From Nocardia sp. CDC159 (lineage in GTDB: Bacteria; Actinomycetota; Actinomycetes; Mycobacteriales; Mycobacteriaceae): 64,000 nt of DNA. Numbering within the stretch: the stretch's first letter is position 1; every line of letters begins with the position of its first letter. The notes under the pieces were generated by a model. It saw only the letters and a program-made list of their open reading frames with translations, was not told where the DNA came from and ran no database searches. Of the stretch, positions 19,180-28,482 are shown in pieces. The stretch covers positions 496,001-560,000 of the forward strand of contig NZ_JAMRXH010000002.1 in assembly GCF_023740735.1 (NCBI RefSeq), in the 5' to 3' direction. Made by a program: the position numbers and the translations under genes.

Positions 19180-19614
19180 TCTGTTCCTTCTCTTTCCATA
19201 CCGGAACGGCGGACAAGTTTGGTTCGTCCACCGGGTCCGTTCCGACCGCTGTACTCTGTTCCCCCTGCAGGAAGCATCAAGCACACCGTTCGCAACATCG
19301 ATCCTGCTGATGGTTTGGACTTTGGATCCGTTCCCTCGAACACAGAAGCTTGCGACCAGGAACCACTTAACCATGTCTCCGGGCAATTCAACAGTCGAGT
19401 TACCGACAATTTGCAAAAAAGATGATCTTGCGAATGCGCAGGTGAGGCGCGCAATGCCCATATCCGTACTTGGAGTAGGTTTGCCTCTGGATAACCGAGC
19501 GGCCGTCAGGGAAACTGCCTGTGACACAGGTCGCGACTCTGTAGTGAAATGGCAGGTAGGGCTCTCGCAACACACACTGTTCACACATTCCCTGCGTGTC
19601 GCGGTTCGGGTCGG
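19180..19614. promoter_or_regulatory. Divergent spacer between cspA and the helicase; probable long cspA leader
   Basis: About 435 bp with no convincing gene. It is AT-richer than its surroundings around 19370-19440 (for example TTGCAAAAAAGATGATC). Csp genes often have long structured 5' leaders and cold-responsive promoters, and this spacing allows one. Frames on both strands in it are short and have no support. Confidence 0.4.
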
Positions 19615-22008
19615 ATGAATCCGAGCGAGCCGAACACGTCGACTCGGCCGGGAGTGGAACCCGCCTATGGTCGATCGTTGCTGAATCGTGTCCTAGCCGA
19701 GCATCCGGGCGGCGACTCCCGTCTCACGCACGTCACCGAACTTCCGGCCCGCCCGGCACAGGTCACGACCTGGCCGTCCTGGGTATCGCCGGATGTGGTC
19801 GCGGCGTTTCAGGATTGCGGCATCGAATATCCGTGGTCGCATCAGGCGCACACGGCCGAGATCGCCGCGAGCGGGCGGCATGTGGTGGTGTGCACGGGGA
19901 CCGCCTCGGGAAAGTCCCTGGGCTATCAACTGCCGGTGCTCACCGCCCTGCGGGAGGACCCCCGGGCCACGGCGCTGTATATATCGCCGACCAAGGCGCT
20001 GGGCTCCGATCAGCTGCGGGCCACGGCCGCACTCACCCACGAGGGGCCGCTGCGCGATATCCACCCGGCGACCTACGACGGCGACACCCCCGCCGAGATC
20101 CGGCAGTGGGTGCGCGCCAACGCCCGCTGGATCTTCACCAATCCCGACATGCTGCATCTGGGCATGCTTCGCGCACATCAGCGCTGGGCCCGGGTGCTGC
20201 GGCGGCTGCGCTACGTCGTGGTCGACGAATGCCATGCCTACCGGGGGATATTCGGTTCCCACGTGGCACTGGTGCTGCGCCGGTTGCGGCGGCTCGCGCG
20301 GCATTACGGGGCCGATCCGGTGTTCGTGCTGTGCTCGGCCACCACCTCGGATCCCGCCGCGGCGGCGTCCCGGTTGATCGGCGCGCAGTGTGCGGCGGTG
20401 ACCGAGGACGGCTCCCCGCAGGGTGCCCGCACGGTCGCGCTGTGGGAGCCCGCACTGCTCGCGGCCACCGGCGAGAACGGGGCGCCGGTGCGGCGTCCGG
20501 CCACCGCCGAGGCCGCGCGGATCATGACTCAGCTGGTCGCCGAGGGCGCTCGGACACTGACCTTCGTGCGGTCGCGCCGCGGCGCGGAGCTGGTGGCGAT
20601 GGAAACCCGGCGCATGCTGGGCGAGACAGATCCGGAGCTGGCCGCGCGGGTCGCGGCCTATCGCGCGGGATATCTCGCCGAGGACCGGCGCGAACTAGAG
20701 GCCGGGCTGTCCGACGGCTCGCTGGTCGGCGCGGCGACGACGACGGCGCTCGAACTGGGCGTCGATATCGCCGGACTCGATGCCGTGGTCATCGCCGGTT
20801 TTCCGGGCACGGTCGCATCGTTCTGGCAGCAGGCCGGACGGGCCGGACGCCGGACGCAAGGATCGCTGGTCATGCTGGTCGCCCGCGACGATCCGCTGGA
20901 CAACTACCTGGTCTACCACCCGCACGCACTGCTCGGGCGTCCGGTGGAGGCGACGATCACCGATCCGCACAACCCCTATGTATTGGGGCCACATCTGCTG
21001 TGCGCGGCCGCCGAACAGCCGCTCACCGACGACGAGGTGCACGAACTCGGGGCCTGGGAACTGCTCACGGAGCTGTCCGAGCAGGGGCTCATCCGGCGCC
21101 GGAGCAACGGCGGCGGACCGGGGCGCTGGTACGTCACCGCCGCCAGCCACCCGCACGACGCGATCGACGTGCGCGGCGGCATCGGCGCGCCGGTGGCGAT
21201 CGTCGACGAGGAGAGCGGCCGGCTGCTGGGCACTGCCGACGCGGGCCGGGCCCCGGCCACCCTGCACGCGGGCGCGGTCCATCTGCATCAGGGTGAGACC
21301 TATGTGGTCGACGAACTCGACCTCGAGGGCGGAGTGGCCTTCGTACACGCCGATCAGCCCGGCTGGACGACCAGCGCCCGGGCGGTCACCTCGATCGGCA
21401 TCGAGGAGACGACCACTTCGCAGGTCCACGGCGAGGTCACGGTCGCACTGGCCCGGGTGCGGGTGACACGCCAGGTCGTCGGCTATCTGCGCACGCTGCC
21501 CACCGGCGAGGTACTGGACCTGATCGAGCTGGATCTGCCCGAGCAGACGCTGCCGACCCGGGCCGTGCTCTACACCGTCACGCCTCGGCTGCTGGCCCGC
21601 GCCGGAATCGATCCCAAGCGCGTGCCCGGGGCCCTGCACGCCGCCGAGCATGCGGCGATCGGCATGTTGCCCCTGGTCGCCAGCTGCGATCGGTGGGACA
21701 TCGGCGGGGTCTCCATCGCCGAGCATCCCGACACCGGGCTGCCCACGGTGTTCGTCTACGACGGGCATCCGGGCGGCGCGGGCTTCGCCGAGCGCGGCTT
21801 CGCCCGGCTGCGAACCTGGCTGGCGGCCACGCTGTCGGTCATCGAGTCCTGCGAGTGCCCGGCCGGATGCCCGTCATGTGTGCAGTCGCCCAAGTGCGGC
21901 AACGGCAACACCCCGCTCGACAAGGCCGGGGCGGGTGCGCTGTTGCGCGCGATCCTGGTCGAGCTGCCCATCGATCCCGAAGATGACGACGGCGAATCCG
22001 AACCGTGA
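19615..22008 (+). CDS. DEAD/DEAH-box helicase with C-terminal DUF1998 domain
   Basis: A 797-residue superfamily 2 helicase. Motif I is [15 protein letters not shown], motif II DECH in [11 protein letters not shown], motif III SAT in [10 protein letters not shown], and motif VI is in [13 protein letters not shown]. The C-terminal region has the DUF1998 cysteine cluster ([20 protein letters not shown]) that can bind zinc. This is the Hrq1/MrfA type, linked to DNA repair including crosslink and mitomycin damage in Bacillus (MrfA), and the M. tuberculosis relative is Rv3649. The ATG at 19615 is chosen because the conserved sequence begins shortly after; the frame is open from 19549. Confidence 0.9.
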   Translation: MNPSEPNTSTRPGVEPAYGRSLLNRVLAEHPGGDSRLTHVTELPARPAQVTTWPSWVSPDVVAAFQDCGIEYPWSHQAHTAEIAASGRHVVVCTGTASGKSLGYQLPVLTALREDPRATALYISPTKALGSDQLRATAALTHEGPLRDIHPATYDGDTPAEIRQWVRANARWIFTNPDMLHLGMLRAHQRWARVLRRLRYVVVDECHAYRGIFGSHVALVLRRLRRLARHYGADPVFVLCSATTSDPAAAASRLIGAQCAAVTEDGSPQGARTVALWEPALLAATGENGAPVRRPATAEAARIMTQLVAEGARTLTFVRSRRGAELVAMETRRMLGETDPELAARVAAYRAGYLAEDRRELEAGLSDGSLVGAATTTALELGVDIAGLDAVVIAGFPGTVASFWQQAGRAGRRTQGSLVMLVARDDPLDNYLVYHPHALLGRPVEATITDPHNPYVLGPHLLCAAAEQPLTDDEVHELGAWELLTELSEQGLIRRRSNGGGPGRWYVTAASHPHDAIDVRGGIGAPVAIVDEESGRLLGTADAGRAPATLHAGAVHLHQGETYVVDELDLEGGVAFVHADQPGWTTSARAVTSIGIEETTTSQVHGEVTVALARVRVTRQVVGYLRTLPTGEVLDLIELDLPEQTLPTRAVLYTVTPRLLARAGIDPKRVPGALHAAEHAAIGMLPLVASCDRWDIGGVSIAEHPDTGLPTVFVYDGHPGGAGFAERGFARLRTWLAATLSVIESCECPAGCPSCVQSPKCGNGNTPLDKAGAGALLRAILVELPIDPEDDDGESEP

Positions 22009-22340
22009 TGCCAAGGTCATCGGGGTGAGATCGCTCCGCTACCGTGGTCGTCGGGCGCCCGCCGGGGCCGGACGACCGCGATCCGGACGCGGCCCGAGCG
22101 AGCTGGATCACGGGTCGCTACCACCCGGAATGAATAAAAAGGAATGTGTTCATATTAACTGATACATTGCTCCCGGGAATAACCATGACTTGCGGTTTCA
22201 ATTCGAATGACACTTCATGGATCAATTGAATAAAGAGCGGACCGCATTTTTCAGTAGCCCGTTTCGGCAATCTGATGGTGCCGAGATGTGTCGACGATCA
22301 CGCATTTCTTGCGACACCAACCGTTCGGTATTCATGATCT
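22009..22340. other. AT-rich spacer between convergent helicase and tad genes
   Basis: About 330 bp without a gene. From about 22130 to 22350 the base composition is strikingly AT-rich for this genome (runs such as AATGAATAAAAAGGAATG and ATTCGAATGACACTTCATGG). No hairpin with a T-run is obvious. It may be a site for a nucleoid protein such as Lsr2, or the scar of a lost gene (M. tuberculosis has PE33 and others here). Confidence 0.5.
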
Positions 22341-22709
22341 TTAACTATCGACCGGACCCGCGCGGGCGGCCGCGCGCGCCACTCGGGTGCCGAATGGACC
22401 GACGGCCACACCCATCTCCACCACGAGTGTGACGTCCCACCCAGCGACGTCACATTCGAGCACTGTGGCTCGCATGCGCCGCGCGACGTCCTCGGCCCGC
22501 TCGCACCCGGATCCGGTTCCGGCCGCGAGCCCACCCGCCGCGGCGAGCGCACCGAGGTCGGCCGCGGCCTGGGCCCGGTGCCGGGCGACGACGACCGCGC
22601 CGACCTGCCCGATCGCCAGGGTGAGAACGAGCAGAGCGGCCACGGCCACACACGCCGCGACGGTGGCCCCGCCCTGATCCCGCCGCGGGGTGCGGAGCCC
22701 CGCGCTCAT
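22341..22709 (-). CDS. Secretion/pilus-associated TadG-like protein (Rv3654c-type)
   Basis: A 122-residue protein with DQGGATVAACVAVAALLVLT as N-terminal leader and transmembrane segment, then a short exported region with two cysteines. This is the pseudopilin-like layout of the last genes of actinobacterial tad clusters. It overlaps the TadE-like gene by 4 bp (ATGA) and is the last gene of the operon. Confidence 0.75.
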   Translation of the reverse strand: MSAGLRTPRRDQGGATVAACVAVAALLVLTLAIGQVGAVVVARHRAQAAADLGALAAAGGLAAGTGSGCERAEDVARRMRATVLECDVAGWDVTLVVEMGVAVGPFGTRVARAAARAGPVDS

Positions 22710-23044
22710 TCGCGGACCCCGAGTTCGCGGACGGCCACCGCCTCGGCCCGCAGCACCAGCAGCGGGAGCAGCGGCACCCGAGCCGAGGCGGTCGCGACCA
22801 CGCGATCGCCGTCGTCACGTACCGAGATCGACGCACCGGCCGGAGCCACCCGCCGCGCGGCCACGACGGCATCGTCGTCCGCGCCGCGGGCGCTCAGCCG
22901 AGCCGCCTCGCGGGCGGCGTCGACGCACCGGATCTGCATCGCCGCCGCCAGCAAGGCCGTCAGGCACAGCACCACGACCGCGACGAGGGCGGCGAGCGCG
23001 ATCGCCGCTTCCACGGTGACCGCGCCCCGGTCCCCGTCGCTCAC
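22706..23044 (-). CDS. TadE-like pseudopilin
   Basis: A 112-residue protein from a GTG that overlaps the stop of the upstream pilin gene (GTGA at 23041-23044). DRGAVTVEAAIALAALVAVV is the TadE leader-transmembrane signature with the Glu five residues after the cleavage site typical of type IV-like pilins. The remainder is a small periplasmic/extracellular domain with one cysteine. It is probably processed by a TadV-like peptidase not seen in the window. The frame extends far upstream but only this part is supported by overlaps. Confidence 0.82.
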   Translation of the reverse strand: MSDGDRGAVTVEAAIALAALVAVVVLCLTALLAAAMQIRCVDAAREAARLSARGADDDAVVAARRVAPAGASISVRDDGDRVVATASARVPLLPLLVLRAEAVAVRELGVRE

Positions 23045-23253
23045 ATGGAGGTGTTGAGCGCCTTGTCGATGATCTGGGTCAGAGCGTTGACGATCGAGTC
23101 CCCGGTGACCACGGTGTAGAGGACCGCACCGAAGGCGGCCGCCGCCACTGTCCCGATGGCGTATTCGACCGTGCTCATCCCGTCGTCGGCCATCGCCGCC
23201 CGCAGGAGTCGGCACCGCAGCTCCCAGAATGTCGATCGCACTGTCACTCGCAT
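23041..23253 (-). CDS. Flp-type pilin (DUF4244 family)
   Basis: A 70-residue protein with the leader and processing region DDGMSTVEYAIGTVAAAAFG and a hydrophobic stem, ending in IVNALTQIIDKALNTSM. Glu follows the predicted cleavage site as in Flp pilins. Corresponds in position to Rv3656c. It is the likely pilus subunit of the cluster. The start is near 23253 and GAAAGGAGAGATCG lies just upstream on the minus strand. Confidence 0.85.
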   Translation of the reverse strand: MRVTVRSTFWELRCRLLRAAMADDGMSTVEYAIGTVAAAAFGAVLYTVVTGDSIVNALTQIIDKALNTSM

Positions 23254-23310
23254 CGATCTCTCCTTTCTGTCGGATCGGCGCGGTCGGTCCGCGCCGATTT
23301 CCGGGGGTGG

Positions 23311-23901
23311 TCACAGCAGCCCTCCGCCCAGCAGGCGACCGGCCAGACCGATCACGACGGGCGCGATGCCCAGGCAGAGGAAGGCGGGCAGGAAGCACAG
23401 CCCCAGCGGGCCGCCGATCAACACCCCGGCCCGCTCGGCGCGCGCGGCCGCGGCATCCTCGACCTGGGCACGGCAGTGCTCGGCCAGTTCGGCGACCGCT
23501 CCGGCGAGTGCGCTGCCCGACCGCGCGGAACGCCGCACCAGACGGGCAAGGGCGGCGAGTTCCGCCGAGTCGCGGGACGCGCGCAGCCACGCCGCGGCCG
23601 GATCGGCGCCCAGGGCAAGCAGTTCCGCGGCCTGGCGTAGCGAAGTCCGCATAGGCTCGGCCGCCGCCGGCGCCACCGCACGGGCCGCGGTGGCCACGGG
23701 CAGCCCCGCCCGCAGACACGCCGCCAGCAGATCGAAGGCCGACGCGGTGGCCAGGGGATCCACGACGGTGCGCACCGGCCGACTCGCGGGTCGCCGACGC
23801 TTGCCGAGCACCGCCCGCAGCCGATCGACACCGGTCCTCGGCCCTGGCATCACCAGCAGGGCAGACCCGAGCAGCACCAAGATCAGAGGGGACGCCGTCA
23901 T
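23311..23901 (-). CDS. tadC: Type II/IV secretion F-domain protein TadC
   Basis: A 196-residue inner-membrane platform protein with a T2SSF-like core (TASAFDLLAACLRAGLPVAT and LRQAAELLALGADPAAAWLR) between N-terminal and C-terminal hydrophobic segments (LILVLLGSALLVM; LCFLPAFLCLGIAPVVIGLA). It pairs with TadB to anchor pilus assembly at the membrane. It is shorter than the classical TadC but matches the size of actinobacterial versions. Confidence 0.82.
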   Translation of the reverse strand: MTASPLILVLLGSALLVMPGPRTGVDRLRAVLGKRRRPASRPVRTVVDPLATASAFDLLAACLRAGLPVATAARAVAPAAAEPMRTSLRQAAELLALGADPAAAWLRASRDSAELAALARLVRRSARSGSALAGAVAELAEHCRAQVEDAAAARAERAGVLIGGPLGLCFLPAFLCLGIAPVVIGLAGRLLGGGLL

Positions 23902-24443
23902 ATCCGCGCCTCGGCTCCCGGCGGCAGCAGCGCGGTACCGAACGCACGCAATTCGGTTGCGGGTAGCGCAACACCGAACGCTCGTCGCTCGGCGGCGGGC
24001 AGCGCACCGATTCGCCGCACCGGCCTGCCCGCGGGGCAGGCAGTGTCCGGTGTGTCTCGCCCGGGCACGGTGCTGGTGCCGCGCGAGGGGTGCGTCGCGG
24101 CCGGTATGTGGGGGTGAAGCTCTGTGGTGTGGCGCCTTTCGGTTGGTTGGCCGCGGTAGGTCGTTCGCTGTGGGCTATGCATCGGGGCGGCCGAGACGGT
24201 CGGTGGTGTCGCCGGGGGTGGGGTCTGGGAGGAAGTGCGGGTCTTCGGTCGGGGCGGTGCAGCGGAGGTGCCTTATGAGGCTGATGGGTGCGAGCTTTCG
24301 GGGGCGGAAGGGGATGCGTGGAGAGCAGGGACTGGGTGCCATGGGGCCGGGCGGGATTCGGGTGTGGCTGTGGGAGGGCGTGGGGAATGGGGTGGGGCGG
24401 TGGGGAGTGGGTGACTGGTCTGGTGGGTTGGCTGGAGTGCCGG
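23902..24443. other. Spacer between tadB and tadC with short Pro-rich frames and a G-rich tract
   Basis: About 540 bp in a place where tad genes normally overlap. On the minus strand two short frames form a chain of overlaps (24175-24447 starts in the ATGA of the tadB stop; 23898-24182 ends in the tadC ATG), but both are low-complexity and have no family. At 24372-24411 the plus strand is a series of GGG/GGGG runs with short spacers, a strong G-quadruplex motif on the template strand of tad transcription. I do not call the frames genes. Confidence 0.45.
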
Positions 24444-25235
24444 TCATATCAATGCCTTTCGGGTGAGGGCGTCGGTCCAGAGCAGGCCCAGGCAGGCCAG
24501 GGCGGTGCCGATGGGGAGGAGGGGGGCGGCGGGGCCGGGGCGGAGGAGGACGGTCAGGGGTGCCGCGCCCATCAGGTGGCCGAGGGCGATGCCGATCAGG
24601 GGTAGGGCGGACAGGACGGTGGCGGTGGTGCGCGGGCCCGCGAGTGCGGCGGTGGTGCGGTCGCGGAAGCGGATGCGGGCGAGCAGGTCGGCGCGGGCGG
24701 TGGCGAGCAGGTCGGCGAGAGCCAAGCCGTGCTGTTCGGCCAGGTGCCAGGTGTCGGCGATGCGATTGAGTTCGGCGGCGATGAGGGCGTGCGGGTCGCG
24801 CAGGCCGTCGGCCGCCCGGCCGCCGAGGCGGCTGCGCGCGGCACAGGCCGCGAAGGCTCGCGCCGCTACCCCCTCGACCTCCTCGGCGGCGGTGGCCGCC
24901 GCGGCACCGGGATGCGCGCCGACGCGCAGTTCACCGATCACCACCTCCAGCCCTTCCGCCAATGCCCGGCACTGCGCCAGCCGTCGGGCATCGGTTCGCC
25001 TGCGGCGCAAGCGCATTCCGACGGTGAGCGTGACCGTCACGGCAGCGATCGCCACCCCGACCCCGAGTGCCGCCAACCCCACGAGCATGGCCGGCACCAG
25101 CACCCGAAACACCCAAGGCGATGGGTGTTTACGTCGCCGAGCCCGCTTCCGGAACAGGGCAGCGAATCGTCGCCGCCCCGTCCCCGAGGGCAGCACGATC
25201 AAGGCAAGGGCCACCAGCAACAATGTCGCGCTCAT
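24444..25235 (-). CDS. tadB: Type II/IV secretion F-domain protein TadB
   Basis: A 263-residue inner-membrane protein: N-terminal hydrophobic helix (LLLVALALIVLPSG), a pair near 48-73, the T2SSF cytoplasmic domain (GLEVVIGELRVGAHPGAA; HLAEQHGLALADLLATARAD) and C-terminal membrane helices (LSALPLIGIALGHLMGA). Partner of TadC. About 510 bp separate it from tadA, unlike typical tad operons. Confidence 0.85.
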   Translation of the reverse strand: MSATLLLVALALIVLPSGTGRRRFAALFRKRARRRKHPSPWVFRVLVPAMLVGLAALGVGVAIAAVTVTLTVGMRLRRRRTDARRLAQCRALAEGLEVVIGELRVGAHPGAAAATAAEEVEGVAARAFAACAARSRLGGRAADGLRDPHALIAAELNRIADTWHLAEQHGLALADLLATARADLLARIRFRDRTTAALAGPRTTATVLSALPLIGIALGHLMGAAPLTVLLRPGPAAPLLPIGTALACLGLLWTDALTRKALI

Positions 25236-25254
25236 GACTCACCCGGCCCCGGCG

Positions 25255-25660
25255 ACGCCGCACGGGGAATCGGCTTCGAGCACCAGGCGAAGCCACGGTG
25301 GGAGCCGTCGAGCGACCTCTTCCACCCAAACCATGTCTCCTGGACGGGAGCTCGCCCACCCAGACCCGAAGCCAGGACGGAAGTCGACCAGCAACCCTTC
25401 CACCCGAACCATGTCTCGTGGACAGAAGCGCCACCGCGTCCCGAAGCCGACCAGCGACCTCGCACGCTCGAACGATGCCTCATGAACAGAAGCTCTCCAC
25501 TGCAACCTGAAGCCACCGCGGCGGCCGACGAGCGACCCCTTCCACCCGAACCACGTCTCATGGACGGGGACTCTCCACCGCAACCTGGATCCGGCATGGA
25601 AGCGGGCCAGCAGCGCCGCGCGCTCGCATGATGCTTGGCGGGCAGAGGCTTTCGAATGTC
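25255..25660. repeat. Degenerate tandem repeat array, period about 78 bp
   Basis: The spacer between tadA and tadB contains at least five imperfect direct units aligned by the ATG (or ACG) at 25333, 25411, 25475, 25553 and 25631, giving spacings of 78, 64, 78 and 78 bp. Three units share TTCCACCCGAACCATGTCTC (with CAAACC or CCACG variants). The units at 25475 and 25631 are a second type with GCTCGAACGATGCC or GCTCGCATGATGCT. On the minus strand the frame shows repeated HETWFGWK-like text, but the 64-bp unit breaks the frame, so I do not call a protein. Confidence 0.7.
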
Positions 25661-25744
25661 GCGGGTATCCGGGTCCGGCGGGTGATCGCTTCCGGCTGAC
25701 GCCGCGAAGGCTGGTCGGAGGAGTTGGGTGTGCGGGGAGGTGGT

Positions 25745-26932
25745 TCATTGTTCGAGCCGTTCGTCGAGGAGGCGGTGGAGGGTGGGGGCCGCGGGGGTGG
25801 GGATGGGGTCGGCGTGCCATGCGGGGGCGATGTGGACGTGGCCGTCCTGGGTGCGGGTTACGAGGCCGATTTCGTGCAGGGTGCGGGTGCCGTCGGGGCG
25901 GCGGCGCATGTGCAGGACCACCTGGACGGCGGCGGCCAGTTGGCTGTGCAGGGCGGTGCGGCCCATACCGCCCAGGGCCGCAAGGGCTTCCAGACGGGCG
26001 GGGACCTCGCGCGGGGAGTTGGCGTGCACTGTCCCCGCGCCGCCGTCGTGACCGGTGTTGAGGGCGGTGAGGAGGTCGACGACCTCGGCCCCGCGGACCT
26101 CGCCGATGACGATGCGGTCGGGGCGCATGCGCAACGCCTGGCGGACCAGATCGCGGACGGTCACCGCACCCATACCCTCGACGTTCGCGGTGCGGGCGAC
26201 CAGGCGGACCACGTGCGGGTGCGGCGGGGCGAGTTCGGCCGCGTCCTCCACGCAGACGATGCGTTCGCCCGCATCGACCTTCGCGAGCAGGCCGGACAGC
26301 AGCGTGGTCTTGCCCGCTCCGGTTCCGCCGACGACGAGAAAGGCCAGGCGGGCGCGAACGATCCGTTCCAGCAACAGCTTTGCCTCGTCGGCCACGGTGC
26401 CACCGGCGGCCAGTACGTCCAGATCCTGGGTCGCGGGCCGCAGCACCCGCAGGGATAGGCAGGTGCCGCCGTGGGCGATGGGCGCGAGCACGGCGTGCAG
26501 CCGCACTCCGAACGAATCACCCAGCAGGCCTTCGATTTCCGGCAATCGGCCGTCGACCCAGGGCTGTGCGTCGTCCAACCGGCGACCGGCGGCGAGAGCC
26601 AGTCGCTGCGCCAGCCGCCGGACGGCCGCCTCGTCGGGAAAGGTGATCCGGGTCCGCCGCAGCCCCTGTCCCCGGTCCACCCATACCGCGTCCGGGGCCG
26701 TCACCAGCACGTCGGACACCCGGGGATCGTGCAGCAGCGGCTCCAGCACACCGATACCGGTCATCTCGGTCTGCAACAGCCGCAGTGCCCGCAGCAGGTC
26801 GGTATCGCCCAGCACCCCACCCGCCTCGGCCCGAATGGCGGCGGCCACCCGCGCCGGGTCCGGCTCCGCGGCCTCCGCGACCAACCGTTCCCGCACCCGG
26901 TCCAGCAACTCCGCAGTCACCAGCCCGCTCAT
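25745..26932 (-). CDS. tadA: Tad pilus assembly ATPase TadA
   Basis: A 395-residue type II/IV secretion ATPase (VirB11/PilB-like). Walker A is VVGGTGAGKTTLLSGLLAKV, the Asp box region follows at IVCVEDAAEL, Walker B is RMRPDRIVIGEVRGAE, and the His box is HDGGAGTVHANSPRE. It powers pilin polymerisation. The ATG at 26932 (MSGLVTAELLDRVRE) is chosen because an N-terminal domain typical for TadA begins there. Corresponds to Rv3659c. Confidence 0.92.
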   Translation of the reverse strand: MSGLVTAELLDRVRERLVAEAAEPDPARVAAAIRAEAGGVLGDTDLLRALRLLQTEMTGIGVLEPLLHDPRVSDVLVTAPDAVWVDRGQGLRRTRITFPDEAAVRRLAQRLALAAGRRLDDAQPWVDGRLPEIEGLLGDSFGVRLHAVLAPIAHGGTCLSLRVLRPATQDLDVLAAGGTVADEAKLLLERIVRARLAFLVVGGTGAGKTTLLSGLLAKVDAGERIVCVEDAAELAPPHPHVVRLVARTANVEGMGAVTVRDLVRQALRMRPDRIVIGEVRGAEVVDLLTALNTGHDGGAGTVHANSPREVPARLEALAALGGMGRTALHSQLAAAVQVVLHMRRRPDGTRTLHEIGLVTRTQDGHVHIAPAWHADPIPTPAAPTLHRLLDERLEQ

Positions 26933-27286
26933 CGCCCGCATCCCTCGCCGCGCGTGGCGCGATTGCGGCAACCCACCGCGCAGCCGCGTTCCCGAGGCGA
27001 CCGGATGCGCCGATCGCTTCGGCCGCCCGCCGGACACAGGTGACAAAACTTGTTGCGCCCCTGCGCAAGACCACAGGCAATCGATGCACATCGACTCGAC
27101 GACGATTCGGCGGCAGCACGTTGATCATCCGCGCTCATCGCCCGACCTCCCATCGCGATCGACCGATTACCGGCCTTCCGGGCAGGTCACCGGAATGCTT
27201 GGGAGGCAAAGGGACACGTGTGGGCACCGCAGTCTGATACCGCGCGATATGACGCAGGTGGGGCATTAGCGATCCGGGTGGCGTAG
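26933..27286. other. Spacer between ssd and tadA
   Basis: About 350 bp with no supported gene. In most tad loci these genes abut, so a separate promoter for tadA may lie here. I see no clear -35/-10 pair or strong hairpin. Confidence 0.35.
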
Positions 27287-28372
27287 TCATCGAATGACCT
27301 CCGGCAGTGCGTCGAGGACGGCATGGGCCGCGGTGCGCAGCGGGCCATGCGGGGTGCCGAGGCCGGTGCGTTCCAAACGGTGGGGCAGCGACGGTTGCGG
27401 ACGAAGGGTGGACAGGAGGGGCAGCGACAGCGATTCGGCTATTTCCGGAGCCCGTAGGCCGCCGGGAGCGGGCCCGCGGATCACCAAGGCCTGATTGGTA
27501 TTTCGCGGCCGGATGTGGGCGGCGACGGCCCGGGCGGCCGCGATGGCGCGCAGCCGCGCGGGGACCAGGAGCACGACGAGGTCCGCGGCGTCGAGCATGT
27601 GGTCGGTATGCGGGCCGTGCGCGGTGGAGACATCGCAGACGACCAGATCGCCCGCGGCGCGGCCCGCGGCGACGACGGCCCGGGCCGCGGCCGGACGGAT
27701 GTCGTGCGGTGGCCCGTCGTCGACGCGGGCGCAGGAGAGCAGGCTCAACCGCGGCGCTACCGCCGGGAGGGCGTCGTGCAGGGCGTGCGCCGCGACCCGT
27801 CCGTCCTCGACCACGAGATCGGGCCAGCGCAGTCCGGCGGTGGATTCGATTCCGAGCAGCAGGTCCAGCCCGCCGCCCAGGGGATCGCCGTCGACCAGCA
27901 GGACATCGCGACGGAAGCGCTCGGCTGCGGCGGTGAGGGCCACGGCCGCCGCGAGGACCGAGGCGCCCGCTCCCCCACCGGCCCCGACGATGGCGACCGC
28001 GGCGCCATCGCTCGGGCCCCGATGGATGTTGTCGGCGAATGCCTCGATGAGGCGGTCGGCGGCGGCGGGCAGCGCGAGCACGAGGTCGGTGCCGACGGCG
28101 GCCGCGGCCTGCCAGTCGGCCAGCTCCGCCTCGCCCGCGGTCACCAGGATGATCCCGGGCCTGCGCGGACATCCGGCCGCGGCGCATTGCCGGGCGTTGG
28201 GTGTGTCGAGTATCACCGCACCCGCCTCGAGCCAGGCATGCCGACCGACCGGCGGCCTGCGCTCGTCGAGGCCGCGGTCGGCGGCGGCCGCTATGCGGCG
28301 GACCTCCTCGCGCAGCCGCTGGTCGGTGATCAGGACCAGAGCCGACGGTGCTAGCGCTGCAACGGAATTCAT
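27287..28372 (-). CDS. ssd: Septum site-determining/CpaE-like MinD family protein Ssd
   Basis: About 361 residues. An N-terminal receiver-like domain (LVLITDQRLREEVRRIAAAA) is followed by a MinD/ParA-like domain: deviant Walker A region VAIVGAGGGAGASVLAAAVA, LLVDGDPLGGGLDLLLG, and DLVVCDVSTAHGP. The Walker A lysines are missing (GAGGGAGAS), as often in CpaE/TadZ-type proteins, so nucleotide binding may be weak or lost. In M. tuberculosis Ssd (Rv3660c) affects septation and heads the tad cluster. The ATG at 28372 is preferred although its ribosome binding site is weak. Confidence 0.82.
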   Translation of the reverse strand: MNSVAALAPSALVLITDQRLREEVRRIAAAADRGLDERRPPVGRHAWLEAGAVILDTPNARQCAAAGCPRRPGIILVTAGEAELADWQAAAAVGTDLVLALPAAADRLIEAFADNIHRGPSDGAAVAIVGAGGGAGASVLAAAVALTAAAERFRRDVLLVDGDPLGGGLDLLLGIESTAGLRWPDLVVEDGRVAAHALHDALPAVAPRLSLLSCARVDDGPPHDIRPAAARAVVAAGRAAGDLVVCDVSTAHGPHTDHMLDAADLVVLLVPARLRAIAAARAVAAHIRPRNTNQALVIRGPAPGGLRAPEIAESLSLPLLSTLRPQPSLPHRLERTGLGTPHGPLRTAAHAVLDALPEVIR

Positions 28373-28482
28373 GCAGGTGAGCGTCGCTCGAGTCGGGCGG
28401 CGGCGACAGGGTGCGAACACCGAATGTGGATAACTCGGGGGGTGTTAGCAAAGACAGAACGCGGCGTAACAGCTAGACAGCG

